A stretch of 64,000 bases of DNA from a virus, in the IMG/VR virus record IMGVR_UViG_3300025098_000012, positions 62,001 through 126,000 of that record; one strand, written 5' to 3'. The position numbers and the translations under genes are program-made. This document shows, in pieces, positions 48,049 through 55,734 of this stretch. Positions within the stretch are counted from its first letter, which is position 1; each line of letters starts with the position of its first letter. The notes below the pieces were generated by a model. The model saw only the letters and a list, made by a program, of their open reading frames with translations. It was not told the origin of the DNA and searched no databases.

Positions 48049-48402
48049 ATGAATAAGTATTTGAAGAAGCATGATGATGGACAAGTGGACTGGTCAAAGG
48101 TGGGCTTTGAGATGTTGAATGAATTTCAAGATCTCATGATGGGAGGGCTTGATCTTTCTTGTCGCAGACTTTTGCATGAGGTGCTTGTGGCTCGTGGTTT
48201 TGAGATCAACGACATTTACTCTGAGTATTTTATATCAGACGGTGAGGGTCGTATTGTGTTTGTGTTAATGGACGATGAGTTTTTAAAGGTTGTTCGAGAT
48301 GAGGTTATTTACAACTTACCTATGCACTATGCGAGTGGGTCAGATGAGTTATGTGATTTGTGGGAAATGATCCGAAAGGCATGGAACGCAGATGCTAGTT
48401 AG
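48049..48402 (+). CDS. IRxVW-family small protein (117 aa)
   Basis: DDGQVDW near the start, helix ending ARGF, centre IVFVLMDDEFLKVV, and MIRKAWNAD at the C-terminus (V to A in the motif). RBS AAAGGAGAACGG after a CTCTTG leader. Confidence 0.65.
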   Translation: MNKYLKKHDDGQVDWSKVGFEMLNEFQDLMMGGLDLSCRRLLHEVLVARGFEINDIYSEYFISDGEGRIVFVLMDDEFLKVVRDEVIYNLPMHYASGSDELCDLWEMIRKAWNADAS

Positions 48403-48435
48403 ACGACTTACAATCGCATGAATGAGGGTAAAAGA

Positions 48436-48672
48436 ATGATTGAGTATGATAGCGAGGGTGCTGTACCTAAGACACTATCTGGATTTTTCAGCCTCTCAGA
48501 GTTAGAGGGGAAGAACCGTATAGAGATTTCCTACAGTTATCCGAGTGGATCTTTAGTGATACATGAATTTGGTGATGTCGGATCATATCGTCTGACTTTA
48601 TTATCAGCCGAGATAGACGGTAGAGATGATCTCAAGATAACAGCGACTTACAGGGTGGAGGGTAATGACTGA
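48436..48672 (+). CDS. Hypothetical beta-rich protein (78 aa)
   Basis: ATG 48436 has GAGGG 8 bases upstream; ATG 48418 is the alternative. Beta-rich (NRIEISYSYPSGSLVIHEF). Overlaps the next gene by 8 bases. Confidence 0.55.
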   Translation: MIEYDSEGAVPKTLSGFFSLSELEGKNRIEISYSYPSGSLVIHEFGDVGSYRLTLLSAEIDGRDDLKITATYRVEGND

Positions 48673-48964
48673 TCAACACACGAAGATAGCGAATGGCAAG
48701 CGTATTTGGACGAACAGTTCATTGCTCACATTGGAGCGTAAGGATCATGTCGAGATTTTTGATTTGCTTGTCTACAGTTTTTTGGAGATAGGCTTCACCC
48801 AACATTCGTATGCTCACTACACGCTAGACACCTTAGAAATATGTCTTTACAACGACAGCGTGGGTGTTTTTAAGGTCGGAGAAGATGAGGGTAGGAAGGT
48901 TCTCTACAGATCTGAGGGGATGAGAACTTTTTGGGGTGTGGTTCGGGATGTTTGGGGTTCATAG
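48665..48964 (+). CDS. IRxVW-family small protein (99 aa)
   Basis: IANGKRIWTNSS, helix ending LEIGF, beta-rich middle with LEICLYNDSVGVFKV, and ends VVRDVWGS. Overlaps the upstream gene. Function unknown. Confidence 0.7.
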   Translation: MTDQHTKIANGKRIWTNSSLLTLERKDHVEIFDLLVYSFLEIGFTQHSYAHYTLDTLEICLYNDSVGVFKVGEDEGRKVLYRSEGMRTFWGVVRDVWGS

Positions 48965-49016
48965 TCGGAGAAATAATATAACAAGCGTTCAAATTGTGAA
49001 CAGAAAGGAATACTCA

Positions 49017-49310
49017 TTGAGATTTTTATTATGCCTACTGCTCCTGTCTGGTTGTGGCGAAGATAAGATGGAAGTTTATAACACTAGGTGTCCTCAAGTA
49101 GAGCTTGGAGAACATATTGGGTACTTGAGTATCGAGGGAGTAGACAAAAACTCGTTCGCTTACTGGGCTTGTGTAAAGGGAGACTGCACACAAGAAAAGT
49201 GGAGGGATTATCCTGTTGAGGTTCGTCCGATGGGGGATGATGTTTTGAGGGTGTGTTGTGGAGGCTCGGAACATCGAGTAGACCGAGTAAGTGTGGTAGT
49301 TATTAAATGA
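49017..49310 (+). CDS. Lipoprotein with TTG start (97 aa)
   Basis: TTG at 49017 is chosen: AAAGGAA lies 7 bases upstream and the product then begins MRFLLCLLLLSGCGED, a full signal peptide and lipobox (LLSGC). The mature part has Cys residues (NTRCPQVEL; WACVKGDCTQ; RVCCGG). Likely an outer-membrane lipoprotein, perhaps for superinfection exclusion or a spanin component. The longer ORF starting at 48936 would bury the signal peptide. Confidence 0.65.
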   Translation: MRFLLCLLLLSGCGEDKMEVYNTRCPQVELGEHIGYLSIEGVDKNSFAYWACVKGDCTQEKWRDYPVEVRPMGDDVLRVCCGGSEHRVDRVSVVVIK

Positions 49311-49350
49311 CATGAGGCTTATAGACTAGAGGAGTTAAAAGCTATGCCTT

Positions 49351-49707
49351 ATGTCTATAACAGAAAAGAAGAATGACAGACGAGTTTGGTCAGAAGGCTT
49401 TGTTTTAGCCTATGATGGATTGACTATAGAAGATCGCTATCAGAGTCTGATCTTAGGTTTAAGTGAAGCAGGCTTCGTCAAACAGGACTATACCTCTTAC
49501 TCTCCATTGAGTAAGGTGACTGATCTACAGCTAGACGGTATCATTGTTCGTCTTTATCTAGTAGAGCTGAACAATGATACAGTGATTTGTTATCGTGTGG
49601 GCTTAGAGGGTAGGATGGATAGTGATGACACCGACACTATATTTAGGCTTGGCTTAGACACGATATGGGTGGACATTCGTAGGGTTTGGGTAGGCTCAAA
49701 GTTATAG
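49351..49707 (+). CDS. IRxVW-family small protein (118 aa)
   Basis: NDRRVWSEGF at the N-terminus, helix ending SEAGF, beta-rich centre, DIRRVWVGS at the C-terminus. The GAGGAG RBS is 10-16 bases upstream. ATG 49344 in another frame gives only 10 codons. Confidence 0.65.
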   Translation: MSITEKKNDRRVWSEGFVLAYDGLTIEDRYQSLILGLSEAGFVKQDYTSYSPLSKVTDLQLDGIIVRLYLVELNNDTVICYRVGLEGRMDSDDTDTIFRLGLDTIWVDIRRVWVGSKL

Positions 49708-49777
49708 TTTTTCTATATGTGGATTATATGGTGAATAGCATAGGTGCAAAAAATAATTTTTCTAGGAGTATGTCGCC

Positions 49778-50083
49778 ATGTCCGAGTCTATGAAAAACGC
49801 TCTTGAGTGGGGTTTTAAGATACTGTCTGTTTTCTTGATCCCTGTAATCATTTACCTCTTTAACATGAGTACGAGTTTGAAACTGATGGAACTGAAATCG
49901 GAGTCTCAGACACGCACTATTGAAAAGTTAGAGGGCAAGATTGAGCGTATTGAAGAGGATTTAAATCAAGTTCAACTTAATAGCCAAGAGCTTCGTCAAA
50001 TGAGAACGGATTTAAATCAACAGAACGCTATGATGCGAGAGGTTTATCAGTGGGTTCTTCGCCAACCAGGTAGAAACCCATGA
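49778..50083 (+). CDS. TM plus coiled-coil protein (101 aa)
   Basis: N-terminal TM helix (ILSVFLIPVIIYLFNM) and then a coiled coil rich in E, L, K (TIEKLEGKIERIEEDLNQ). This is the architecture of an inner-membrane spanin. Overlaps the next gene (ATGA). An i-spanin role is inference from architecture. Confidence 0.6.
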   Translation: MSESMKNALEWGFKILSVFLIPVIIYLFNMSTSLKLMELKSESQTRTIEKLEGKIERIEEDLNQVQLNSQELRQMRTDLNQQNAMMREVYQWVLRQPGRNP

Positions 50084-50439
50084 AAAATTTAGCTTTAGTT
50101 ATCGTCATCCTAAGTTTCTTTTTGATGAGTGGGGTGGGGATGGAGAGCAGGGGGTCAACAGAAAATGTTGACAATGTGCTTGAAACGGATAATGAGGTGG
50201 TACAAGTAGATAGTGTAGCAGTTGAGCAAGCCGAGATTATCTCTGAAATGAGATGTCAAGTGAGTGAGCTACACTATATGACTTGCCGAATACACCGTAT
50301 GCTTAAAAGCACAGGAGACAATGATGTCAGAAGAGAATGTAAACCAAGAGACTACCGAGAATGCCAACCAACCTCAAGAAGTGGGGAAGCTCACAGAGGA
50401 GGAAATGGCAACCATCTCACAATTGAGGCAGAACGCTAA
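50080..50439 (+). CDS. Secreted protein with signal peptide (119 aa)
   Basis: MKNLALVIVILSFFLMSG: signal peptide, no lipobox Cys. Mature part helical with two Cys. The last 39 codons overlap the next gene in another frame. The C-terminal tail (RECKPRDYRECQPTSRSGEA) looks like non-conserved overlap coding. Confidence 0.55.
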   Translation: MKNLALVIVILSFFLMSGVGMESRGSTENVDNVLETDNEVVQVDSVAVEQAEIISEMRCQVSELHYMTCRIHRMLKSTGDNDVRRECKPRDYRECQPTSRSGEAHRGGNGNHLTIEAER

Positions 50440-50656
50440 TCAGCTCCTCAATCAGCTTGGTCAGTTAGAGCTTCGTAAAACTCGTCTTGCGTTTCAGATT
50501 GAGCGTAATGAAGCACAGGCACAGCAGGTAGTAGCTTCTGCTCGTGAGCGTCTTAACATTCCAGAGACAGCCCCTTGGCAGATTCAAGAAGATGGGACAG
50601 TAGTGGCGATCCTTAACGAAGAAGCAGACATTACTGCTGACGAGGGTAGCGACTGA
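50324..50656 (+). CDS. Coiled-coil protein (110 aa)
   Basis: Start 50324 or 50321, RBS AGGAGAC. N-terminal QET-rich tail, then a coiled coil (EMATISQLRQNANQLLNQLG..) and an acidic beta tail with WQIQEDGTVVAIL. Resembles short Q/L-rich coiled-coil proteins common in T4-like and marine phages. Nested in the 3' end of the preceding gene. Confidence 0.65.
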   Translation: MSEENVNQETTENANQPQEVGKLTEEEMATISQLRQNANQLLNQLGQLELRKTRLAFQIERNEAQAQQVVASARERLNIPETAPWQIQEDGTVVAILNEEADITADEGSD

Positions 50657-50706
50657 TCAGTTAGCTATCTCGTAGCACCCTTTTATGGGTAGCAGTAAGA
50701 TCAACG

Positions 50707-50745
50707 AAAAGAGCCTATCTTCCTTATGGGGGGATAGGCTCTTTT
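50707..50745. terminator. Strong bidirectional terminator
   Basis: AAAAGAGCCTATC/GATAGGCTCTTTT perfect 13-bp stem with a 13-base loop, between convergent genes 50656 and 50744. The minus-strand stop codon overlaps the stem. Confidence 0.85.
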
Positions 50746-51394
50746 AAGTCTCTGACCACCTAAAGAAGCGATCATCTTCTTTGTGGGTGATCCCTTTACG
50801 CTTCACTTTACCTGCCTTCTTGCCACGCACATAACGCTCAAAAGAGGTAAAGTGTTTACGCTCTAAGTCCGAGAGATCATCAACGGTGATTTCTTCTTCA
50901 ACTAAGAGCCAAAAGCGACTTGCCGCTTTAGCTACCCAGAAGGCATCTGCTTGGTGATTATTCCACCTCTTAGCACCTTGACCATCGGTAGCTTGTTTAG
51001 CGGCATCCACCATATCTCCTTTACCCATTTTCCAACCTTTGGGTCTATTGAGGAAAGCGGCAGCATGGGCTTTTACTTGATTGGGAGAAAGGTAAACCGT
51101 ATCGCATTTCTCAAGCATGAGTGCTTCATTACTGTAGAGGAACAGACCATACATTCCCTCTGAGAAAAGGTCATTAAAGATTGGTGATTCTATACCAACT
51201 CTTAAAGTCTCTTCTGGATGATCTGCTCTGACTTGCTGTACGATTTCTCTTAGACCTTCTCGTAGGGTGATGTAGCGTTCAACGAACATGGTTTTGGCAT
51301 CTGTTTTCATTGTACCCTTATCCAAAAAGTGTCCATCATCACGAATGAGAGTCCATCCAAAGTTTCTGAGAGAGGGGTCAAGTCCTAAAATCAT
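50744..51394 (-). CDS. RuvC-like Holliday junction resolvase (216 aa)
   Basis: RNase H-fold nuclease. GLDPSLRNFGW (first catalytic Asp), VGIESPIF (Glu), and NNHQADAFWVAKA (His/Asp-Asp-type end) are in RuvC order. YLSPNQVKAHA fits the family KQAV position. The C-terminal 50 residues are basic and may bind DNA. In phages these resolve branched DNA before packaging. Minus-strand gene with TCATATAA about 35 bases upstream. Confidence 0.8.
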   Translation of the reverse strand: MILGLDPSLRNFGWTLIRDDGHFLDKGTMKTDAKTMFVERYITLREGLREIVQQVRADHPEETLRVGIESPIFNDLFSEGMYGLFLYSNEALMLEKCDTVYLSPNQVKAHAAAFLNRPKGWKMGKGDMVDAAKQATDGQGAKRWNNHQADAFWVAKAASRFWLLVEEEITVDDLSDLERKHFTSFERYVRGKKAGKVKRKGITHKEDDRFFRWSET

Positions 51395-51427
51395 TTGTAG
51401 ATCCTTTATTAAAGTCTTTATATATCT

Positions 51428-51435
51428 TTATATGA
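51428..51435. promoter_or_regulatory. TTATATGA/TCATATAA element between divergent genes
   Basis: Lies 34 bases from the minus-strand start at 51394 and 25 bases before the plus-strand start at 51460. Confidence 0.45.
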
Positions 51436-51459
51436 TACCTCTTTTTAAGGAGAAAACAC

Positions 51460-52455
51460 ATGAGACATGATAACAGTTATCGTAGAGCAAAACGCTCTTA
51501 TCGTGAGGCTTCAATGAGCCGACAGGCAACAATGGAGCGTATTGCAGGGCTTGAGATGAAAGTAGCGGCGATGGAATACCAAGCAGGAATGAAAGACTCA
51601 CTTAAGGGTTTATTCCTCAAGTATGTCGCAGAGCCTCTTGATAAGTATCGCAGGCATCTTAACCTCTTTAAGATGCCTGTTGACGATCTCATGGACGATG
51701 TGATTGAGGCGATTGCACCAGAGTATGCTGAAAAACTCATGGAGGCTGAGGTAGACGCTGACTTTGAAGAGTTTGAAGCAGGTGCTAAACTCCGACAAGA
51801 AGAGAGAGCACATGGTCAATCAAAGTTCCCCCCTCGTGGTAAGTCTCCCGAATTCTATGAGGGATATGGTTGGGGCGACAAAAATGATGGACCAGTTCCA
51901 AGAGAGGTAAAGAAGCGTATCATTCAAGAAGCCGCTCAAGAACACAGCAAGAAGGTTACCGAGAGAGCTTTGAAAAAAGTTCTTAATGTAATCAACCCTG
52001 TTGAGATTATCAAACACGCTTACCACATCGTCAAGAAGCATGGCTGGGATCCTCATGCTGAGGAGATTTGGTATAAGAAATGGCCTAAGCGTCTGTTTAA
52101 GGTTGTTCTAATGGCTATCGGCATGGCTTTTGTAGAAGCGATTGAACACTATGTCTTGCCTGCAACAATGGTTAAGATCACAGGCAATCCTGCTTGGTGG
52201 GGTCTTGCTTCTGTACCACTCCTTGAGATCATCTTACCTATCGTTCTTGCTTACTTCAAGGGAGCTAAAGGCGATGCTGTTGAGGAGCCTGGACACCTTG
52301 ATTGGTACGAAGAGAACTATGGAGAAATCGAGGAAGTTCTTGACGATAATGTCTTTGAAGATGATGATGATGATAGCCGAGTAGCGAGCTATCGTCCTCG
52401 TGGTCGCAGAGCGAGCTATCGTGATCTAGCCCTCAAGTTTAACTACAACCTTTAA
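51460..52455 (+). CDS. Late membrane-interacting protein with N-terminal peptide (331 aa)
   Basis: The N-terminal ERIAGLEMKVAAMEYQAG segment resembles the peptide shared by several late proteins. A helical region (PVDDLMDDVIEAIAPEYAEKL) and a P/G-rich loop follow. Hydrophobic helices lie at about residues 210-270 (KVVLMAIGMAFVEAIEHYVL; PLLEIILPIVLAYF). Acidic and then basic C-terminus (RPRGRRASYRDL). RBS AAGGAG. Possibly a virion or internal head protein that reaches the host membrane. Confidence 0.55.
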   Translation: MRHDNSYRRAKRSYREASMSRQATMERIAGLEMKVAAMEYQAGMKDSLKGLFLKYVAEPLDKYRRHLNLFKMPVDDLMDDVIEAIAPEYAEKLMEAEVDADFEEFEAGAKLRQEERAHGQSKFPPRGKSPEFYEGYGWGDKNDGPVPREVKKRIIQEAAQEHSKKVTERALKKVLNVINPVEIIKHAYHIVKKHGWDPHAEEIWYKKWPKRLFKVVLMAIGMAFVEAIEHYVLPATMVKITGNPAWWGLASVPLLEIILPIVLAYFKGAKGDAVEEPGHLDWYEENYGEIEEVLDDNVFEDDDDDSRVASYRPRGRRASYRDLALKFNYNL

Positions 52456-52466
52456 GGAGAACCCCT

Positions 52467-52790
52467 ATGAGAAGGTCAGCACAACAGACCATCCGTAATC
52501 TTGAGCAACGCATTGCTCATCTTGAAAACCGATCTGCAAGCAGTTCCGATTTAAGCTCTTTGGTCGAAGCAATAGAGGCTCTTGACTCAAACATTCACAA
52601 ACTTGAGAGATCGTTTGATGATTGGTCTACCGATGCAAGTGGTTCTGGAAGAAGCCTACCACCTTCTTTTCGAGCAGGTGATATAGAGAAGGTTTATGGC
52701 ACTCTCGATGATCTGATTGAGATGAAGGATAGACTTTCTGAGGCACATCGTCTACTGCTCAAAATAAAAAGACATGACGAACTAGGGTAA
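52467..52790 (+). CDS. Late coiled-coil protein with N-terminal peptide (107 aa)
   Basis: Starts MRRSAQQTIRNLEQRIAHLE, near-identical to MRRSASEIISELEQRIARLE of 62799. The rest is helical, acidic/basic (LVEAIEALDSNIHKLERSF). RBS AAGGAGAACC. Overlaps the convergent gene by 9 bases. Confidence 0.6.
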   Translation: MRRSAQQTIRNLEQRIAHLENRSASSSDLSSLVEAIEALDSNIHKLERSFDDWSTDASGSGRSLPPSFRAGDIEKVYGTLDDLIEMKDRLSEAHRLLLKIKRHDELG

Positions 52791-53213
52791 GACGCAGAGT
52801 CCTCGACTCACATTGTGGATGACAGGGAAGCATTTCCCACCTGCCACAATGACCGTACCCAACATAGATGGGTCTTTGGGGTGAACCACATTATCAGTGG
52901 TAATCACCTCATCTATGCCTAGATCATTCAGCCTATGTTCTGCATCGGTGAATGAGCCTTGTTTTATGCCCCATTGCTCTTTTTCACTACGAGTTAAGGC
53001 AAACCCTAGCATAGCCTCTATAACTTCGTTTACAGAGGCTTCTATACCCCATGTGAGTACCGACTCTCTATTAGAAGGTTGTTCTACCCATTTGAGTAGT
53101 TCATCTCCTTTAGGAGCACCTACAAGTAAAGGCATACATTTAGGGGGGACCTCAACCTCTAAGAACAATGGTGTCTTGCCCTTCACTTTTAATTCTAAGA
53201 TTTCAATCATCAT
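52782..53213 (-). CDS. Hypothetical protein (143 aa)
   Basis: ATG 53213 (MMIEILELKVKGK) chosen; the longer ORF starts inside the upstream gene. Beta-rich N-terminal (TPLFLEVEVPPKCMPLLVG), helical middle, C-terminal TVIVAGGKCFPVI. Last gene of the clamp/nuclease unit. Confidence 0.6.
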   Translation of the reverse strand: MMIEILELKVKGKTPLFLEVEVPPKCMPLLVGAPKGDELLKWVEQPSNRESVLTWGIEASVNEVIEAMLGFALTRSEKEQWGIKQGSFTDAEHRLNDLGIDEVITTDNVVHPKDPSMLGTVIVAGGKCFPVIHNVSRGLCVLP

Positions 53214-53604
53214 CGTCCTCGTTTTCATCTGTACTATCTGCGAGTACCCATAACAGAGCGGCTACATCGGGGTACTTACCCGCTATCTTACCCATGTCGC
53301 CCTCATTGATGAGAGCATCAAACTCAAACTCGAACTCTTCTTTGATTTCTTGCTCGTTTTTATCGGGCTTAAAAAACGGACAGGTGTTTGGCACAGAGGG
53401 GTCGCATATAACACCGTCCCACTCTTTAGGCTTATCTGCATCTTGTAAGCATACATAAAAAAGGGGATCGTTAGCGTTCCCCTTCACTTGTCCAGAATGA
53501 GAACAGTTGCAAGGCTTCTTCGACCCACCATTACGAATGGCTTTCTGAAGCAGTCGATGTTTAACTTGCTTGAGTTTATGTCTTACAGCACCTTGTTTCT
53601 TCAT
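53203..53604 (-). CDS. Cys-rich zinc/Fe-S-like protein (133 aa)
   Basis: Basic N-terminus, then KKPCNCSHSG, FYVCLQDAD, VICDPSVPNTCPFFKP: four to five conserved Cys as in small phage metal-binding proteins. C-terminal acidic tail. One base overlaps the ATPase-like gene upstream. Function unknown. Confidence 0.7.
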   Translation of the reverse strand: MKKQGAVRHKLKQVKHRLLQKAIRNGGSKKPCNCSHSGQVKGNANDPLFYVCLQDADKPKEWDGVICDPSVPNTCPFFKPDKNEQEIKEEFEFEFDALINEGDMGKIAGKYPDVAALLWVLADSTDENEDDDD

Positions 53605-54221
53605 TACTTTATTCTCTTTAAGGTTGCACCGTTCTTACTAGGTGTGATCTTATAGCCTATATCACAGTTATCTGCGATGGTCGGATCATGTGTAATACAC
53701 AATATATCCATATCTAACCGTTGGCAGAGGACTTTTAGAAAATCGACTAAGATTTCGACCCGATTTTCGTCTACAGCAGGGAATGTTTCATCAAGAATGA
53801 GGACAGGTCTTAGGTTTCTCTTGAGGATAAGGGAAATCCTCAGCAAGAGGCTTTGTATTGTGGTGACAGCTCCACCGAAAGCATCTAACCCATCACCCTC
53901 AATCTCAAGCCCATCTTGACCCTTAAAGGTGGTTTTGAGATTGACTGCTACCTTACCCCTTACCTTTGTTATTTCGGCTGTTAGCCCGACCTCTTGGTCG
54001 GGGAATATAGCCTTCAACCCTTCTTCTAAGAGGGAGATATAGGTAGATACCCCTCGCTCCACCTCATCTTGAGCGAGAGTATCAAGGATAACTCCAGCTT
54101 CCGTCTTTTTGTCCTTATCAAGCTCAAGGAAAGCGATCTCGGTTTCGAGATCGTCTATGCGTTTTTCACACGACTCCTTGAGCGTTTTTAATCGGTAAAA
54201 TCGGGAAGCGAGATCATTCAT
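53604..54221 (-). CDS. SbcC/Rad50-like ATPase C-terminal fragment (205 aa)
   Basis: Walker B LRPVLILDETFPAVDENR, an H-loop CITHDPT and a signature-like FGGAVTTIQSLLLRISLIL are present. An N-terminal coiled-coil half (KESCEKRIDDLETEIAFLE) precedes them. No Walker A exists, so this is only the C-terminal half of an ABC/SMC-like ATPase. It would need a partner N-lobe encoded outside the window, or may have lost ATPase activity. Between the clamp and Cys-rich genes, a recombination role is likely. Confidence 0.65.
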   Translation of the reverse strand: MNDLASRFYRLKTLKESCEKRIDDLETEIAFLELDKDKKTEAGVILDTLAQDEVERGVSTYISLLEEGLKAIFPDQEVGLTAEITKVRGKVAVNLKTTFKGQDGLEIEGDGLDAFGGAVTTIQSLLLRISLILKRNLRPVLILDETFPAVDENRVEILVDFLKVLCQRLDMDILCITHDPTIADNCDIGYKITPSKNGATLKRIK

Positions 54222-54225
54222 TACA

Positions 54226-55431
54226 TTAAAGCATCCAACCTATAATAGAAACGGTCTGTACTCCAGAGTCTTGATCGGACTTGAAAAGCATATAACCCTT
54301 CTTGCCCTCACGAGTACATCCAAATACGATGTTATCATTATAGATTTCTACAGCTTTTTTGATCGAAAGATAGTTGAAATCGAAAGTGGCAATGTCATTG
54401 CCTTCACCAGCTTCTTTCAAACGAGTCGCATACATCAAGTTAGAGAGGTCAGTGATCTCTTCGAGTGGCTTCTCTGCATCCTCGAATGGAGGTACTTCGA
54501 GGTTATATGAGAGCGTCTTACTGTTAGACGAGTTCATCTCAAGACTAGGGGGTAATAAAGCCTCATCTTCGGGGTCTTTGAATGTGATTTTATAGTTGGT
54601 CTTATCGGCAAACGCTGACAAGAATGTAAGCCCATTCATAAAGTTATCCTTAGACAACCTCCAAACCCTACGAGGTGTCCAGTTAAACGCATCAGCATAT
54701 TGTTGTGTGATGGGAGGGTAGGTGTACGGTAGATCCATTACAGCGAATAACGCACCGTCCTCTGCCTTGAAGAATGTTGCTTGACCACCACTAAGGACTT
54801 CAACCACATTCCCTTCATATGATTTGAGGAACTTCATCAGTGGTGCGATGTCTTTATAATGGATCTTTACATCCATCCCTTGAAGGTCATCGTGCCGAGA
54901 CATATTAAGCATATACCCATCACAGGCAATCGCTTTGCCACCCTCGATCAAGATCATTGCTAGTTCTGGTCTACGACTGTCATCTTGTGATACATATTGC
55001 CTATTGGTATTAAGCGTATCATAAAGGATAGTAGCAGAAATCTCTCCGACCTTAGTTGCTTGTCCGAACTTCTCGACCCAAGGAGGGAAGGCTTCGGGAT
55101 CTAATGAGACAGTGGTGGCTTCACCCTCACTACCCTTTAAGGATACTTCTTTTTCCTCATCGTTGTACTCAATCTCAACGACACCTGTCATAACATTAGT
55201 CGCTGTGATCAAACGCTTACCCTCGATAGAAAAAGACCCTTTATCTTGAACAGTAGCACCGATGACAGGGATCTTTGAAAACTGACGAGGAGGAGAACAA
55301 GCCATGACACTCACACCTGCTTCTTCGGCTGTGAAGATAAAGTGTGATGTGATGTCTTGGTTTGTACCCAAAGTGTTTTGAGCGATTGATAGGGTTTCTT
55401 TTAAATCCTGTGCTGAGACTGTAATCTTCAT
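54226..55431 (-). CDS. dnaN: DnaN-type sliding clamp (401 aa)
   Basis: 401 residues, close to a three-domain bacterial beta clamp (usually about 370). Visible landmarks: LSIAQNTLG at the N-terminus, GKRLITATNVMTGVVEIEY, SRRPELAMILIEGGKAIA then CDGYML, FNYLSIKKAVE and the C-terminal hydrophobic SIIGWML. Such clamps tether the polymerase on DNA. T4-type clamps are shorter (about 228), so this phage uses a bacterial-type clamp. Unit with the nuclease and ATPase-like genes. Confidence 0.75.
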   Translation of the reverse strand: MKITVSAQDLKETLSIAQNTLGTNQDITSHFIFTAEEAGVSVMACSPPRQFSKIPVIGATVQDKGSFSIEGKRLITATNVMTGVVEIEYNDEEKEVSLKGSEGEATTVSLDPEAFPPWVEKFGQATKVGEISATILYDTLNTNRQYVSQDDSRRPELAMILIEGGKAIACDGYMLNMSRHDDLQGMDVKIHYKDIAPLMKFLKSYEGNVVEVLSGGQATFFKAEDGALFAVMDLPYTYPPITQQYADAFNWTPRRVWRLSKDNFMNGLTFLSAFADKTNYKITFKDPEDEALLPPSLEMNSSNSKTLSYNLEVPPFEDAEKPLEEITDLSNLMYATRLKEAGEGNDIATFDFNYLSIKKAVEIYNDNIVFGCTREGKKGYMLFKSDQDSGVQTVSIIGWML

Positions 55432-55691
55432 AGACTGTCTACTCTACTTTCGATTCTAGTGATGACTTGCTCTGCATCCAACAGAGCTTCGTTAAGTTTA
55501 GTGATTGCCTCTTGCCTTTCAGCTTTAAGGCGATTGATTTCATCTTCAAGTGTGTCGGGGTTAATACCCCTTTCAACCAACCTTTTGTCAAGTTCCAAGA
55601 GACTTGATCTAGCGGCTTCTAGCTTACCGAGCAGACGCTCCCTTCGTCTTTCAATGTCGATTTTTTTATTCACGAGTTGTTCAAGATCCAT
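55428..55691 (-). CDS. Coiled-coil protein (87 aa)
   Basis: Almost entirely coiled coil (VNKKIDIERRRERLLGKLEA). The stop overlaps the clamp start (ATGA). RBS AAAGGAAAG. Could be an adaptor for the clamp or ATPase fragment; inference. Confidence 0.65.
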   Translation of the reverse strand: MDLEQLVNKKIDIERRRERLLGKLEAARSSLLELDKRLVERGINPDTLEDEINRLKAERQEAITKLNEALLDAEQVITRIESRVDSL

Positions 55692-55725
55692 TTGAACTTT
55701 CCTTTCGTAATGTGGTTATCAACCA

Positions 55726-55733
55726 TTATATGA
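55726..55733. promoter_or_regulatory. TTATATGA/TCATATAA element
   Basis: Octamer at the end of the nuclease gene, about 40 bases upstream of the start at 55691. Reading on the minus strand gives CATATAATGG. Confidence 0.4.
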
Positions 55734-55734
55734 T

